64,000 nucleotides of DNA from JANQIV01 sp050117315 (GTDB taxonomy: Bacteria > Bacteroidota > Ignavibacteria > Ignavibacteriales > Melioribacteraceae): NCBI GenBank assembly GCA_050117315.1, contig JASFMY010000016.1:10466-74465 (forward strand). Reading direction: 5' to 3'. Position 1 is the first letter of the stretch. Every line of letters begins with the position of its first letter. Positions 10,301-18,661 of the stretch are shown here, piece by piece. The notes beneath the pieces are model-generated. The model had not been told where the DNA came from, searched no databases, and was given only the letters and a program-made list of their open reading frames with translations. The translations under genes were made by a program, and so were the position numbers.

Positions 10301-12776
10301 CTCTATTAACTCAAACGATGTTTCAATACTTAATGAATCGCTTGACGAAAAAACCGATTCTATATATGCAAAGGTGATAATATATAATTACGGGTTGGTT
10401 GGCGACTCCTTGGTGCAATTGTCCGTTACTGATGTATATAATAATAACAAAGTTTACGAAAGTAAATTCGAATTGGAACCAATCCTATATTCGGACACAG
10501 TAACAGTTGCAATCCCGGTGGATGAAAGGACTGGCCTTCATAAAATTGTTATCTATGTAGATTACAATGATAAAATTGTTGAAATAGATGAAAATGATAA
10601 TGAAATTGAATATCAACTTAATATCTACTCCTCGTCTACAAGAGCATTGCAAAAGAATGATTATTATACTGAAAAATCGTCCTTACTTAAGCTGTTAAAT
10701 CCGCAATTGGATACATATAATTCGGATGAAAATCTTACTATCGAAATTGCAGATAACGAATATTTTGATTCGCCTGTAACTAAACAAATAACAGTTGATA
10801 CGATGATTACTAACATTGCTTTAACTCAAGCTCTGGGAATTGGTAAAAGATATTGGTGGAGAACAAAGTTTTCTGGTATGGGAGAATGGTCCAATACTTA
10901 TTCATTTATTTATGGAATAAGAAATTGGGATTGGTCCGTCGGTAACTCTTTTCAAGATTCTGATCTAAACACTACAAATTTAACTTACGATTCGGTTTCC
11001 GCTTCTTGGAAACTTGAGGAAAGTACAAATGAACTTGTTGTTCGTTCGGCCGGCTGGTTGGATGGAGCTTTTGCTTCCATTCTATTAAATTCTGATGAAT
11101 ATCTGAGTAATACTTATTTTTGGGGAATAGCTATGGCAAGAATTGACACCCTGAATCTTGAACCTTATGATGTTAGATTTTTTATTGGACCACCGAGCCA
11201 AACTGCTGCTGATTCTTTGATTGCTTATCTTAATTCTCTAAGTGAAGGAGATATGATTGCGATAACTACTTCTACAGATGCTGCTCAATCTGTAATTGGT
11301 TACACTCCGCCCTCTGATGCAAGGGATGCTATTAAAAACTTTGGTAGTATTTTAATTGATAGTGTAGGTTACCGCGAATCTTGGTGTATGATAGGAACAA
11401 AGGGAGCCACACCGGGAACTGCCATTGAGGACTATAAAGAAGTTTATGATGGAGTTGCGGAAGTAAGTCTATCAAAAGAAGTTGTAAATAAAGAAGGAAC
11501 TATTCTCTTTCCGTCTCTTAGAAATTCGGCTAAGTGGGATTCATTACATATATCTTTTGATAAACCTACCGGCTCTCAAATTGAGTTAACTGCAATTGGA
11601 CAGACTGAAGACAACGATTTTGATACATTGGCTACTATCGATGTTAATGAATCAGTAATAGATTTGAGTTTTATTAATGCATCTAAGTATCCAGATATAA
11701 AACTTTTGGCAACATTATATGCTAACGATATATTTGAGTCTCCTGATATTTCAAAACTTACTGCTTCATATAAAGGTATGCCAGAACTTGCCACAAACTA
11801 CCAGGTAGTCTCAATCTATCAAGACACAGTAGACATAGGCGAAAACATAGAACTCAACTTTGATGTTTACAACGTCGGCGAATCCTCAGCAGACAGCTTT
11901 TATGTTGAAGTTGACTTAGTTAATGAAAATAACACATCACAAACTAATATATTTAAAGAACTTGTAACTTCAATTGATTCTATGCAGAATAAATCCTTTC
12001 AATTAAGTTACAATACAGTTGACCTGTCAGGTAATTATAAGTTTAATATCAACATAGATACCGAAGATAAAATTACTGAACTTTACGAGGACAATAATTT
12101 TTATTCAATCCCTTTTTATGTAATAGGTGATACAACAACTCCAACCTTTAATGTAACATTTGACGGCGAAGATATATTTGACGGGCAGTATATCACTTCA
12201 ACACCAAATATAAGAGTTGAATTAACCGACCCGTCATTAGTCCCGATTACTGACACGAGCTCTGTTTCATTGTACCTGAACGGTAATAAAATTTCATATT
12301 CAGGGAACCAGGATGTAATTAATTATAATTTCTCCGATTCGAATCCAAAAGTAACTGTTGATTATAACCCGACTTTGGAAGACGGTGAATATGAACTTAC
12401 TGTTTTTGCTAAGGATGCATCGGGAAATATTGCAGTAGAAAACGGGTACTCCAAAAATTTTATAGTAACTAATGAAACAAAAATTTTGAATGTTTACAAT
12501 TATCCCAACCCGTTTAATAATGACACCTACTTTACTTTTATGCTGACTCAAATACCGGAAGAAATCAAGATAAAAATCTATACCGTTGCTGGCAGGTTGA
12601 TTAAAGAAATTGAGTTGACTTCCGGTCAGCTAAATTTTGATTTCAACAAAATATACTGGGATGGTAGAGATGAAGATGGTCATCTGGCCGGGAACGGTGT
12701 TTATTTTTACAAAGTTATTATGAAAGACGGTGAGAAGACGGAAGATATTACCCAGAAACTTGCTATTGTGAGATAA
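7392..12776 (+). CDS. Giant secreted C25 (gingipain-like) cysteine peptidase with T9SS sorting domain
   Basis: 1794 residues with an N-terminal signal peptide. The central C25 caspase-like domain (about 590-970) has GHSG with His832 and DFGCSTG with Cys864. This spacing of 32 matches the gingipain His/Cys dyad (33). The region upstream (WIDYDVEYVKLGIGQDGIFRI) resembles the PorU/PorU2 type of T9SS peptidases. After the peptidase come CARDB-like Ig domains (about 980-1080 and 1480-1570) and a C-terminal type A sorting domain starting at YNYPNPFNN (about 1699). The protein is likely exported by Sec and T9SS and attached at the surface. It may be a sortase-like peptidase or a protease acting on external protein. 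It is a single-gene unit. Confidence 0.9.
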   Translation: MNNKLLVILAFFLLLNIVYPQIISQNVIYEGKKLEALVLFPKENYTIDSTGLKEVNFLNYSGVNEAGSPVLPYKYLFVAIPPGSQIISISFQEKESSIIDGVVPSANPLIVAASDSTTKTVKQKISSKYSTFKMYPAKEFEILQYIWLRGIYTAVIKCNTHRYNFDNRQIIITKQAKLNLAVSKAWSKDYKKTLPSYVNEIKDCYINLENISDAYDPNHQYTKLLNGSDWIDYDVEYVKLGIGQDGIFRINYDELELYGLSPSAIDPKKIKIFGKGKELPLFVYGEEDGVFDSQDYIEFYAQKNYEEDDYKTIVAEGEDYINYLSRYTDTTFVFLVWEGDDGKRVENISTFESALLDTINYYSCKLHLEEDERIWYYGAEDPRTNLPYWQEHKIWTWLVMGASGNKQIKFNADSPIPNSDVEVSVRVISNAADVITNAHRLGLSLNNNTVSDTSNFNYYETVNFSASYPADQLIEGENVVRVFGLTSSASFHQSLIDWVDVSYLRKNNAINDSLYFELPINIIESGKKIITIQNITANENDIILYRVLPDTQKVTAYELKDGTLYFSDNIETNTAYTLTTTSNALKPVFCYEKKFKNLSSSKHSASYILITGSKLLVAASEYLNWVIENYDVKGKLVLTEDIYDEFSFGEIAPEAIKDFLITAYNNWSGDKPEYLFLVGEANYDFKDKLTSAPEPPKENIVPSYGMPVSDTWYTVWDESEISQMKVGRLTAESTDEVYRYLQKMQLYALRDYDYWNKQFLFFSGGDTDNESELKSLYNTNQYILEQYIEIPPIGGKGNHFYKTSTSNFGDYDDSYISNAIQEGGLFISYLGHSGTQTWDNGITTVADLQNFYTDRFSLITDFGCSTGKFAEPDVDSFSEEFVQRDEDGIGINYCGNSSLGFLSTSLQYPKLFYNRLISDSSTTVGAAHLNAKIELFEKFGLTNVAKVFNYCNTLFGDPIIKIKLPPLPNFSINSNDVSILNESLDEKTDSIYAKVIIYNYGLVGDSLVQLSVTDVYNNNKVYESKFELEPILYSDTVTVAIPVDERTGLHKIVIYVDYNDKIVEIDENDNEIEYQLNIYSSSTRALQKNDYYTEKSSLLKLLNPQLDTYNSDENLTIEIADNEYFDSPVTKQITVDTMITNIALTQALGIGKRYWWRTKFSGMGEWSNTYSFIYGIRNWDWSVGNSFQDSDLNTTNLTYDSVSASWKLEESTNELVVRSAGWLDGAFASILLNSDEYLSNTYFWGIAMARIDTLNLEPYDVRFFIGPPSQTAADSLIAYLNSLSEGDMIAITTSTDAAQSVIGYTPPSDARDAIKNFGSILIDSVGYRESWCMIGTKGATPGTAIEDYKEVYDGVAEVSLSKEVVNKEGTILFPSLRNSAKWDSLHISFDKPTGSQIELTAIGQTEDNDFDTLATIDVNESVIDLSFINASKYPDIKLLATLYANDIFESPDISKLTASYKGMPELATNYQVVSIYQDTVDIGENIELNFDVYNVGESSADSFYVEVDLVNENNTSQTNIFKELVTSIDSMQNKSFQLSYNTVDLSGNYKFNINIDTEDKITELYEDNNFYSIPFYVIGDTTTPTFNVTFDGEDIFDGQYITSTPNIRVELTDPSLVPITDTSSVSLYLNGNKISYSGNQDVINYNFSDSNPKVTVDYNPTLEDGEYELTVFAKDASGNIAVENGYSKNFIVTNETKILNVYNYPNPFNNDTYFTFMLTQIPEEIKIKIYTVAGRLIKEIELTSGQLNFDFNKIYWDGRDEDGHLAGNGVYFYKVIMKDGEKTEDITQKLAIVR

Positions 12777-13765
12777 CTCCAAAGAGAAATGGGAGAAAAA
12801 ACAAGGACAAACTTTAATGAAAGCGATTGATTATCGAGTTAAACTCTGGAGTTTTTACTATCTCTCTCCTTTTCAAAATTTGGTTAAATAAAGAGAAACC
12901 GTTAAATACCACTTCCTTTTATGATCCATAAAATATCAGCTATACTTGAGATTGATATAGATTCAAAACTTAACCCGTTGTTCGAGATAAAAAGCTATGG
13001 GGCTCCCGAGAGGTCAAATGTTAACCCAAGTTGGTAGATAAAATCCTAAGTTGTTTCAAAACAATGAATTATAATTTCTTCAGGGTCAAGATGCATAAAT
13101 ATTTGAAAACTCTGAAAATAAGTTAAAACAAAAAACACAGTAAGAACTCGTGTTATTTCCGGGGTAAATTTATCAACCTGCGTTAATAGCGACTGCTTAC
13201 AAAGGCTCACAAAATCTCGGTGGAACAAAATACAAACGTACAAACGCTCACCGAATCTCGGTGAAGTAAAATACAAATGTACAAGCGTTGCCTGGAATAG
13301 CGGAGTAAAATACAAATGTATAAACACTGCCCGGAAGAGACGCGCAAAATACAAAGGTACAAAGCTGCTGGGAAAGATTAGGCAAAATATAAGCCTACAA
13401 GACGAAAATAATATTGCCTCGGAAAAAAGCATAATAATAAATGATCGGGCAACAGAGAAAGGGCCGGTTGCCGGGATAATAAAGACAACACTATGGTTAA
13501 AAAAGGAGAAAGAGTCCGAACAACGGGTAATTTTAAGAGACATATAGAGATAGGTAGATATGAAATATGTGTAATCATAGTAACTGGATTATTATTTCAT
13601 ACGGCAATTCGATAACTATGCAAAAACTTAATGAGGGGTCTATTGACAATAAAAGACACTGTGATATAAAACAAATCTTAATAATTTGTAATTCAATACG
13701 ATTAGAATATATTTACTTATCCTAAATTCACAAGACAAATTATATACTAAAAAATGAGAGGTGAT
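12777..13765. other. Gene-poor intergenic region of about 1 kb
   Basis: No credible gene was found between the C25 peptidase and the next outer-membrane protein. A 165-codon open frame on the minus strand (13046-13543) is a product of the 39-bp tandem repeat inside it and has no ribosome site or known domain. The remainder is AT-rich with a weak AAACT...AGTTT hairpin near 12841. The array itself is listed separately. Confidence 0.5.
13227..13403. repeat. Imperfect 39-bp tandem repeat, about five copies
   Basis: The core AAAATACAAA-GTACAA begins at 13227, 13268, 13307, 13346 and 13384, giving spacings of 41, 39, 39 and 38 bp. Between cores the sequence changes but keeps an AATCTCGGTG-like or GGAA-rich segment. 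The two left units also share CTCAC-AATCTCGGTG, so the array may start near 13200. Unit lengths that are not multiples of three argue against a translated repeat. Confidence 0.75.
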
Positions 13766-14443
13766 ATGAAAAGAAGTATTTTACTTTTAACTGTTGGGGT
13801 ATTATTAATTTTACCCGCTGAAACAAATGCACAGATATCGTTGGAACTTGGCGGTGGAGTAGGGTATGTGGTTCCATCCGGTGATTTAGGCGGAGATATT
13901 AGCTCGATGGACAGTGAGAATTACGGAATGGATGAGGGAATAAACCTACATGCAAAAGCAAGGGTGGGATTGTTAAATCTTATGGCAGTAGGAGAGGTGA
14001 GTTATTCTATGCTGAGCGATAAAGGTACTATTGGAAGTGTAAAATATGAGAACAGCATAAATATTTTCTCTCTGAAAGTCGGACCTGAATTTCACTTAAA
14101 TTTGCCTCTTTTGCCGATTGGTCCTTACGTAGGAGCCAATTTACAATTAAATTCATTTTCCGGGGATACTGAGATTAGTGGAATGAGTAGTTCGGTGGAT
14201 GGAACGTATGATATGGAAACCGCTACACGTTACGGTATAGGAGTAAACGGCGGAGTTATTTTGAAGACAGGCGGATTAAAAATTGATCTTAACATTGGTT
14301 ATAATATGCTCAATGTATTTGGGAAAGAGTATATAGAGGATGGTTCTGCTAAATTGTATCTTAATGATGACGAAGGAGACGGAGAGGATTCAAAAGCATT
14401 AAACTCGATGGAATTTAAAGCAACTTTTATGTTTGGAATATAA
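13766..14443 (+). CDS. Outer-membrane beta-barrel-like protein with signal peptide
   Basis: About 225 residues. The signal peptide MKRSILLLTVGVLLILPAET ends before AQ-ISLELG. The mature part is rich in alternating hydrophobic strands with glycine turns (LELGGGVGYVVPSGDLGG, VGPEFHLNLPLLPIGPYVG) and ends in an aromatic strand, EFKATFMFGI, as expected of a small OmpA/OmpW-size beta-barrel. The ATG at 13766 is preferred to the one at 13754, because GAGGTG sits directly upstream. I do not recognise a specific family. A role as an outer-membrane porin-like or structural protein is inference. Confidence 0.65.
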   Translation: MKRSILLLTVGVLLILPAETNAQISLELGGGVGYVVPSGDLGGDISSMDSENYGMDEGINLHAKARVGLLNLMAVGEVSYSMLSDKGTIGSVKYENSINIFSLKVGPEFHLNLPLLPIGPYVGANLQLNSFSGDTEISGMSSSVDGTYDMETATRYGIGVNGGVILKTGGLKIDLNIGYNMLNVFGKEYIEDGSAKLYLNDDEGDGEDSKALNSMEFKATFMFGI

Positions 14444-14695
14444 TATACAGTTGAATTAAATGTGAACAGCCAAGTTCTTTTTTGTCCTTCGGAAGTGCTT
14501 GGAGTTGGAATCGACGTATTTGCCAATCTCAATTTTAACGAATCGTTTTGCGGAACAAGAGCGGCAATATATTTCAAATCTATAAAATGATGTATAATGA
14601 AAATTATCCAATGTAAAGTACTGATGCTGATGTAAACATAAATGAAAAATTTTGTAATTTGCCACTTAAACAAGAACAATCTTTCAAGAAATCTT

Positions 14696-16051
14696 ATGAA
14701 AAAAAACACTTTATTATTAACAATACTCTTACTCATTTCAACAAACTCTTTCGCACAATTTAGTTATTACAATAAACTAAGAGAAAATGAGGGCCTTCTC
14801 GGCGGGGGATTTGGTTTAACCTGGATAGACGGCAAACCGCACTATTCGATTAGATTATTCCCGGAAATTGCGCTTAAGAATTTTGGAATAGGCATTGACC
14901 TTAAACTGGAATATGATGCCAGCGGAAAAATAAGAACAGAGAATTTTAACGAGTTTTCAGATTACTTAAGTGTTATAAGATATGTGAGATACGGCTACAA
15001 AAATGATCCGCTTTATATTAGGTTTGGTGCCATTGACAAGGGGACTCTCGGTCATGGAAGCATAATTTATTTATATAACAACAGTCCGAGCTACGATACA
15101 AGAAAAGTGGGTGTTGAATTCGATATAGATTTTAACACTTTTGGTTTGGAATCCATTTACGGTAATTTTGGACAGCAAGGAGTAATGGGTATAAGGGGGT
15201 ATTTTAGACCTTTTGTAATGTCTCAAACAAATATCCCGTTTATTTCTCAAATGGAAGTTGGTGCAACCATTGTAGCCGATGTTGACGAAAATGCCGGGAT
15301 CATTTCCGGAATTTATGATTCTCAGACAGACCAGTTTAATGCAGATGAAGACGAAGGTTCAGTTGCCGCATTCGGTTTGGATGTAGGTATTCCTTTAATA
15401 AAGTCAAGTGTTTTGGATTTGGATTTGTACATGGATTACGTTAAGTTTTTCAATTTTGGTGACGGGCTGGCAACCGGATTCATCTTTGATTTTAACGGCC
15501 TAGGACTTGTTGATCTGACAGCCAAGTTTGAAAGAAGATTTAACGGCGATCAATATCTGCCCTCTTACTTTAACGCGCTTTATGAAATTGAAAGATTTAG
15601 TTTGGATAAATCTACCGGTGAGGTAACAAGCAAAGTGCAGGCTTTGAAGAATGCTGGCGATGATGGTAACGGGTTTTACGGCGAAATATATGCAAGCTTG
15701 TTAAATACTTTTGACGTGCTGGGAAGCTATCAAAGATTGGATAAGAATCCTGAAAGCGGAATACTTCATTTATCTTCCGAAGTTGCTCCAAGGGAAATGC
15801 CTTATGTAGTAAGGGCAGGATACGATAAAATAAACATCAAGGATGAAGGTGATCTCTTCAAACTTGACGACAGGTCGCATCTTTACGCAGAATTCGGTTA
15901 CCGGGCAAACGAATACCTTTTAATATCAATGGTGTATCATTGGACCTTTACACCTGTGCGGGATGCCGAAGATGATGTTGTTGATTATGTCCCGCAGAAA
16001 AAAATTGAACCGCGCATTTCTTTTATTTACCCGATAGGAGTAGGGAATTAA
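14696..16051 (+). CDS. Predicted outer-membrane beta-barrel protein, function unknown
   Basis: About 451 residues with a clear signal peptide MKKNTLLLTILLLISTNSFA followed by QFSYY. The mature protein is a run of amphipathic strands such as GGGFGLTWIDGKPHYSIRLF and GIGIDLKLEYDASG, and it ends in EPRISFIYPIGVGN, which fits an outer-membrane barrel. The ATG at 14696 gives the signal sequence. The frame is open from 14642, but those extra 18 residues are not signal-like. It follows another barrel-like gene on the same strand. I cannot assign a substrate or family. The stop overlaps the convergent HAD gene by 4 bp. Confidence 0.65.
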   Translation: MKKNTLLLTILLLISTNSFAQFSYYNKLRENEGLLGGGFGLTWIDGKPHYSIRLFPEIALKNFGIGIDLKLEYDASGKIRTENFNEFSDYLSVIRYVRYGYKNDPLYIRFGAIDKGTLGHGSIIYLYNNSPSYDTRKVGVEFDIDFNTFGLESIYGNFGQQGVMGIRGYFRPFVMSQTNIPFISQMEVGATIVADVDENAGIISGIYDSQTDQFNADEDEGSVAAFGLDVGIPLIKSSVLDLDLYMDYVKFFNFGDGLATGFIFDFNGLGLVDLTAKFERRFNGDQYLPSYFNALYEIERFSLDKSTGEVTSKVQALKNAGDDGNGFYGEIYASLLNTFDVLGSYQRLDKNPESGILHLSSEVAPREMPYVVRAGYDKINIKDEGDLFKLDDRSHLYAEFGYRANEYLLISMVYHWTFTPVRDAEDDVVDYVPQKKIEPRISFIYPIGVGN

Positions 16052-16698
16052 GAAAGAGTGCTGTAAAAGAATTCCTCCAGATCTTTTACATTTTCAAAAA
16101 GGTAATCACTCTCCATGCTGATTACCTTTTCTTTATCGTAACTATCCCAGATTACCGAACCAATTTTAATTCCTGCGGATCTTGCAGCTTTAATATCACC
16201 CGGTGCATCTCCTACAAGTATTGTATTTTCTTTGTCTACTTTCAAGAAGTCGACTATAATTTCAAGACCGTCCGGTGCAGGTTTGTGGTTTTCAACGTCG
16301 TCACCGGTAATTATTATGTCAAAATAATTTTCCACGCTGCATTGTTGTAAGGTAATAAGCGCAGACTTTCTTCCTTTCCCGGTAAATATACCCAAAGGAA
16401 TTTTATTTTTATGAAGAAATAAAATAATTTCTTTCATCCCCGGAAAAAGATCTGCCATTTTTTTATGATTAGATTCGTAAAATTCATAATAGTCGTTTAT
16501 TACCAATTCGTGATTGTCGGTAAATAATTCTTTGAGAATCACATCTTCAGGCGGGCCGAAATAACTTACAATTTCCCTTTCGGATAGAGTTTTATCCAAA
16601 TACTTATTTGAAACGTGATTGAATGTTGAAAAAATTAATTCGTTAGTTGAAGTAAGAGTTCCGTCGATATCAAAAATTACAGCTTCCAGTTTTTTCAA
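16048..16698 (-). CDS. HAD-superfamily hydrolase, phosphoglycolate phosphatase-like
   Basis: 216 residues with all four HAD motifs: DIDGTLT (Asp10 nucleophile, Asp12), IFTGKGRKS with the motif II Thr, a motif III Lys near NHKPAPDG, and VGDAPGDIKAARSAG with the acidic pair. The alpha-helical cap between motifs I and II gives subclass I. Such enzymes dephosphorylate small phosphorylated metabolites, for example phosphoglycolate or sugar phosphates. The true substrate is not evident. It overlaps the upstream minus-strand gene by 4 bp (ATGA-type), so the two are probably co-transcribed. Confidence 0.88.
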   Translation of the reverse strand: MKKLEAVIFDIDGTLTSTNELIFSTFNHVSNKYLDKTLSEREIVSYFGPPEDVILKELFTDNHELVINDYYEFYESNHKKMADLFPGMKEIILFLHKNKIPLGIFTGKGRKSALITLQQCSVENYFDIIITGDDVENHKPAPDGLEIIVDFLKVDKENTILVGDAPGDIKAARSAGIKIGSVIWDSYDKEKVISMESDYLFENVKDLEEFFYSTLS

Positions 16699-18512
16699 TA
16701 GTCTTCCCGAATTTTATAGAAATAAATTTTGCCGTCTAAGCTTGTGTTTAAAAATAAATTATCTTTATAATTTTGAATCGTATGATAAGGAGAGTTATCA
16801 AATTTATATATTATTTTATCTTTAAATTTAGCGTCAATCAAATAAAGACTGCCGTTGCTGGAGGTAAATAAAACATTGCCGTTCCAATCGACAGGCTTAT
16901 TGGGAAATTCATCATCATTTAAATTGATCTTTCCTTGTTTTACCCAGTTCCCGGTTTTTGCTGAAACTATATTAAAATAATTCTTTCCTGTGTCTTTTAT
17001 ATAAACCCGGTGTCCGATTGCAGAGATTCCTATTGATTCGTTTGCACCATACTTATCAGCTTCCCAGTTTTTTAGTCCGAGATTAAAATCTATCTTATAG
17101 TTTTTACCGGATAAATCATTTACAAAAATATTGTCTGCGCTGACCGCCAGCTTTGAAAAAGCCGGGGAATAATTTTTATCGGTATTTATTTTAGATTTCC
17201 AGATCAGCCAGCCTTCGTTTGAGTCTATGCAGTATAGATATCCGTCCATTGAAGTATAAGAAAATTTGTTGCCGGTTATCTCCGGAGTTAATGCAATTAA
17301 ATTCTTGGCGGATTCATTTTCCCAAACTTTCTCAAGTGTTTCCAAGACATAGCAATATACTTTCCCTGCATTGGTTCCGAAATAAACTACCGATTTACTC
17401 TCTGTAGGGATCATTAGTTTTTTTGTCCCTTTGTAAAACCCTTTGACAAGCCCGAACGTAATAGATTCATCAAACCCAATTGTCTGTATTGATTCACCTG
17501 TAATTGCGTTTAAAGTAACTAAATCTCCTTGAAGGGTTGCAACCGCAAGAATGTTGTCTGCTATAGTTGGTTTGGTAACAATATTGCCGAAAGCGTCGTA
17601 ATCCCATATGAGATTTCCCATAGTATCAATACATGAAATTATACCGGAGTAATCGGCAAAGTAAAAGTAATTATTATAAATTGTTGCATTATTGTAAATC
17701 GTAGAAATGAAATCATACTGCCAGATAACATTTATTCCTGTATCCACTTTTGTTATCGATGGTTTAAAATTATAACCTGCCTGAGGTTTTGAAACTTTTT
17801 GTTTTTTTGTATTTGAAGAGCCGGGATTTATCGATTGATAAAAGATTGAATCCGGTTTGATATCAATTAAACTGATCGAAATTTGGTTAGGCTTGCCGAG
17901 ACTAATTGTAAATGAAGGGATTGAACCGGCATCCAATTTACTAACTGAAAAGATCGCAGATAATTTTTTTGATTGAAATAAACTTAAAAGTGAATCAAGA
18001 TTATCAATTTTGAGATTGCGGTTGTTATTAAGAATAATAATGAATTCAAATTCTTCAGTATAGTTTTCTAGTTCGTTTTTCAGCCAATATATACTTTCAA
18101 TAGGAATATGATTATTGCTGATCCAGGGTAAGTTGCAATTTATGCCGACATAGATGGTCGAATCAGCCTCATGGAGAAAATAAAACTCATCAAAGTTATC
18201 CTTAAAATTTAAGCCCGCTGTTTTATTCCATTTCAAATCTCTGTAGCCCGGCAATACATAAAAAGGGAAGGACAATTTTTGTAAAGATTGTTGTAGAGTG
18301 TTTACTTCTTCCGTTTCTCCCCACTGGGTTAAATTCCCGTTAAAAACAACAAACGACAGGTCATCAATACTGTTGATGAAAGTAATAATCGAATCGGCAT
18401 TTTGAATACTTTTCTGATTACTTGTTGTTGGATTTGTAACAATTGCAAACTTATAACCGTTAGCGAGATTTAATGAAGCAATTGCAATAAAAATTAGAAG
18501 TATCTTTTTCAT
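16695..18512 (-). CDS. Secreted phosphoesterase-like domain fused to PQQ-type beta-propeller
   Basis: 605 residues with a signal peptide (1-19). Residues about 20-225 resemble a calcineurin-like metallophosphoesterase in order and length. The metal-binding motifs are changed, however: there is no DxH, GD is GN (Asn60), and GNHD is GYRD (Tyr90, Arg91). The domain is therefore probably non-catalytic. Residues about 265-600 are WD/PQQ-like propeller repeats (INVIWQYDFISTIYNNATIY, GNLIWDYDAFGN, GWLIWKSKINT). The protein is probably periplasmic or surface-attached and may bind a ligand or act as a scaffold. It lies upstream of the HAD gene in a two-gene unit. Confidence 0.75.
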   Translation of the reverse strand: MKKILLIFIAIASLNLANGYKFAIVTNPTTSNQKSIQNADSIITFINSIDDLSFVVFNGNLTQWGETEEVNTLQQSLQKLSFPFYVLPGYRDLKWNKTAGLNFKDNFDEFYFLHEADSTIYVGINCNLPWISNNHIPIESIYWLKNELENYTEEFEFIIILNNNRNLKIDNLDSLLSLFQSKKLSAIFSVSKLDAGSIPSFTISLGKPNQISISLIDIKPDSIFYQSINPGSSNTKKQKVSKPQAGYNFKPSITKVDTGINVIWQYDFISTIYNNATIYNNYFYFADYSGIISCIDTMGNLIWDYDAFGNIVTKPTIADNILAVATLQGDLVTLNAITGESIQTIGFDESITFGLVKGFYKGTKKLMIPTESKSVVYFGTNAGKVYCYVLETLEKVWENESAKNLIALTPEITGNKFSYTSMDGYLYCIDSNEGWLIWKSKINTDKNYSPAFSKLAVSADNIFVNDLSGKNYKIDFNLGLKNWEADKYGANESIGISAIGHRVYIKDTGKNYFNIVSAKTGNWVKQGKINLNDDEFPNKPVDWNGNVLFTSSNGSLYLIDAKFKDKIIYKFDNSPYHTIQNYKDNLFLNTSLDGKIYFYKIREDY

Positions 18513-18661
18513 GACATTTTTTAATGAATTGTAAGGAACAAAAATAATAAAATGATGTTACTCAACATAAAAATTTATTGATGTACAATTCAAATGCGGA
18601 AAGTTAATAAAAAAAATTGCTCTTAATTCCGTATATTTTGAGCTTAAAATCGAAAGGATGT

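Noticed and set aside
13046..13543. 165-codon minus-strand open frame
   Set aside because: It follows the 39-bp repeat, has no ribosome site or known domain, and unit lengths of 38-41 bp break the phase.
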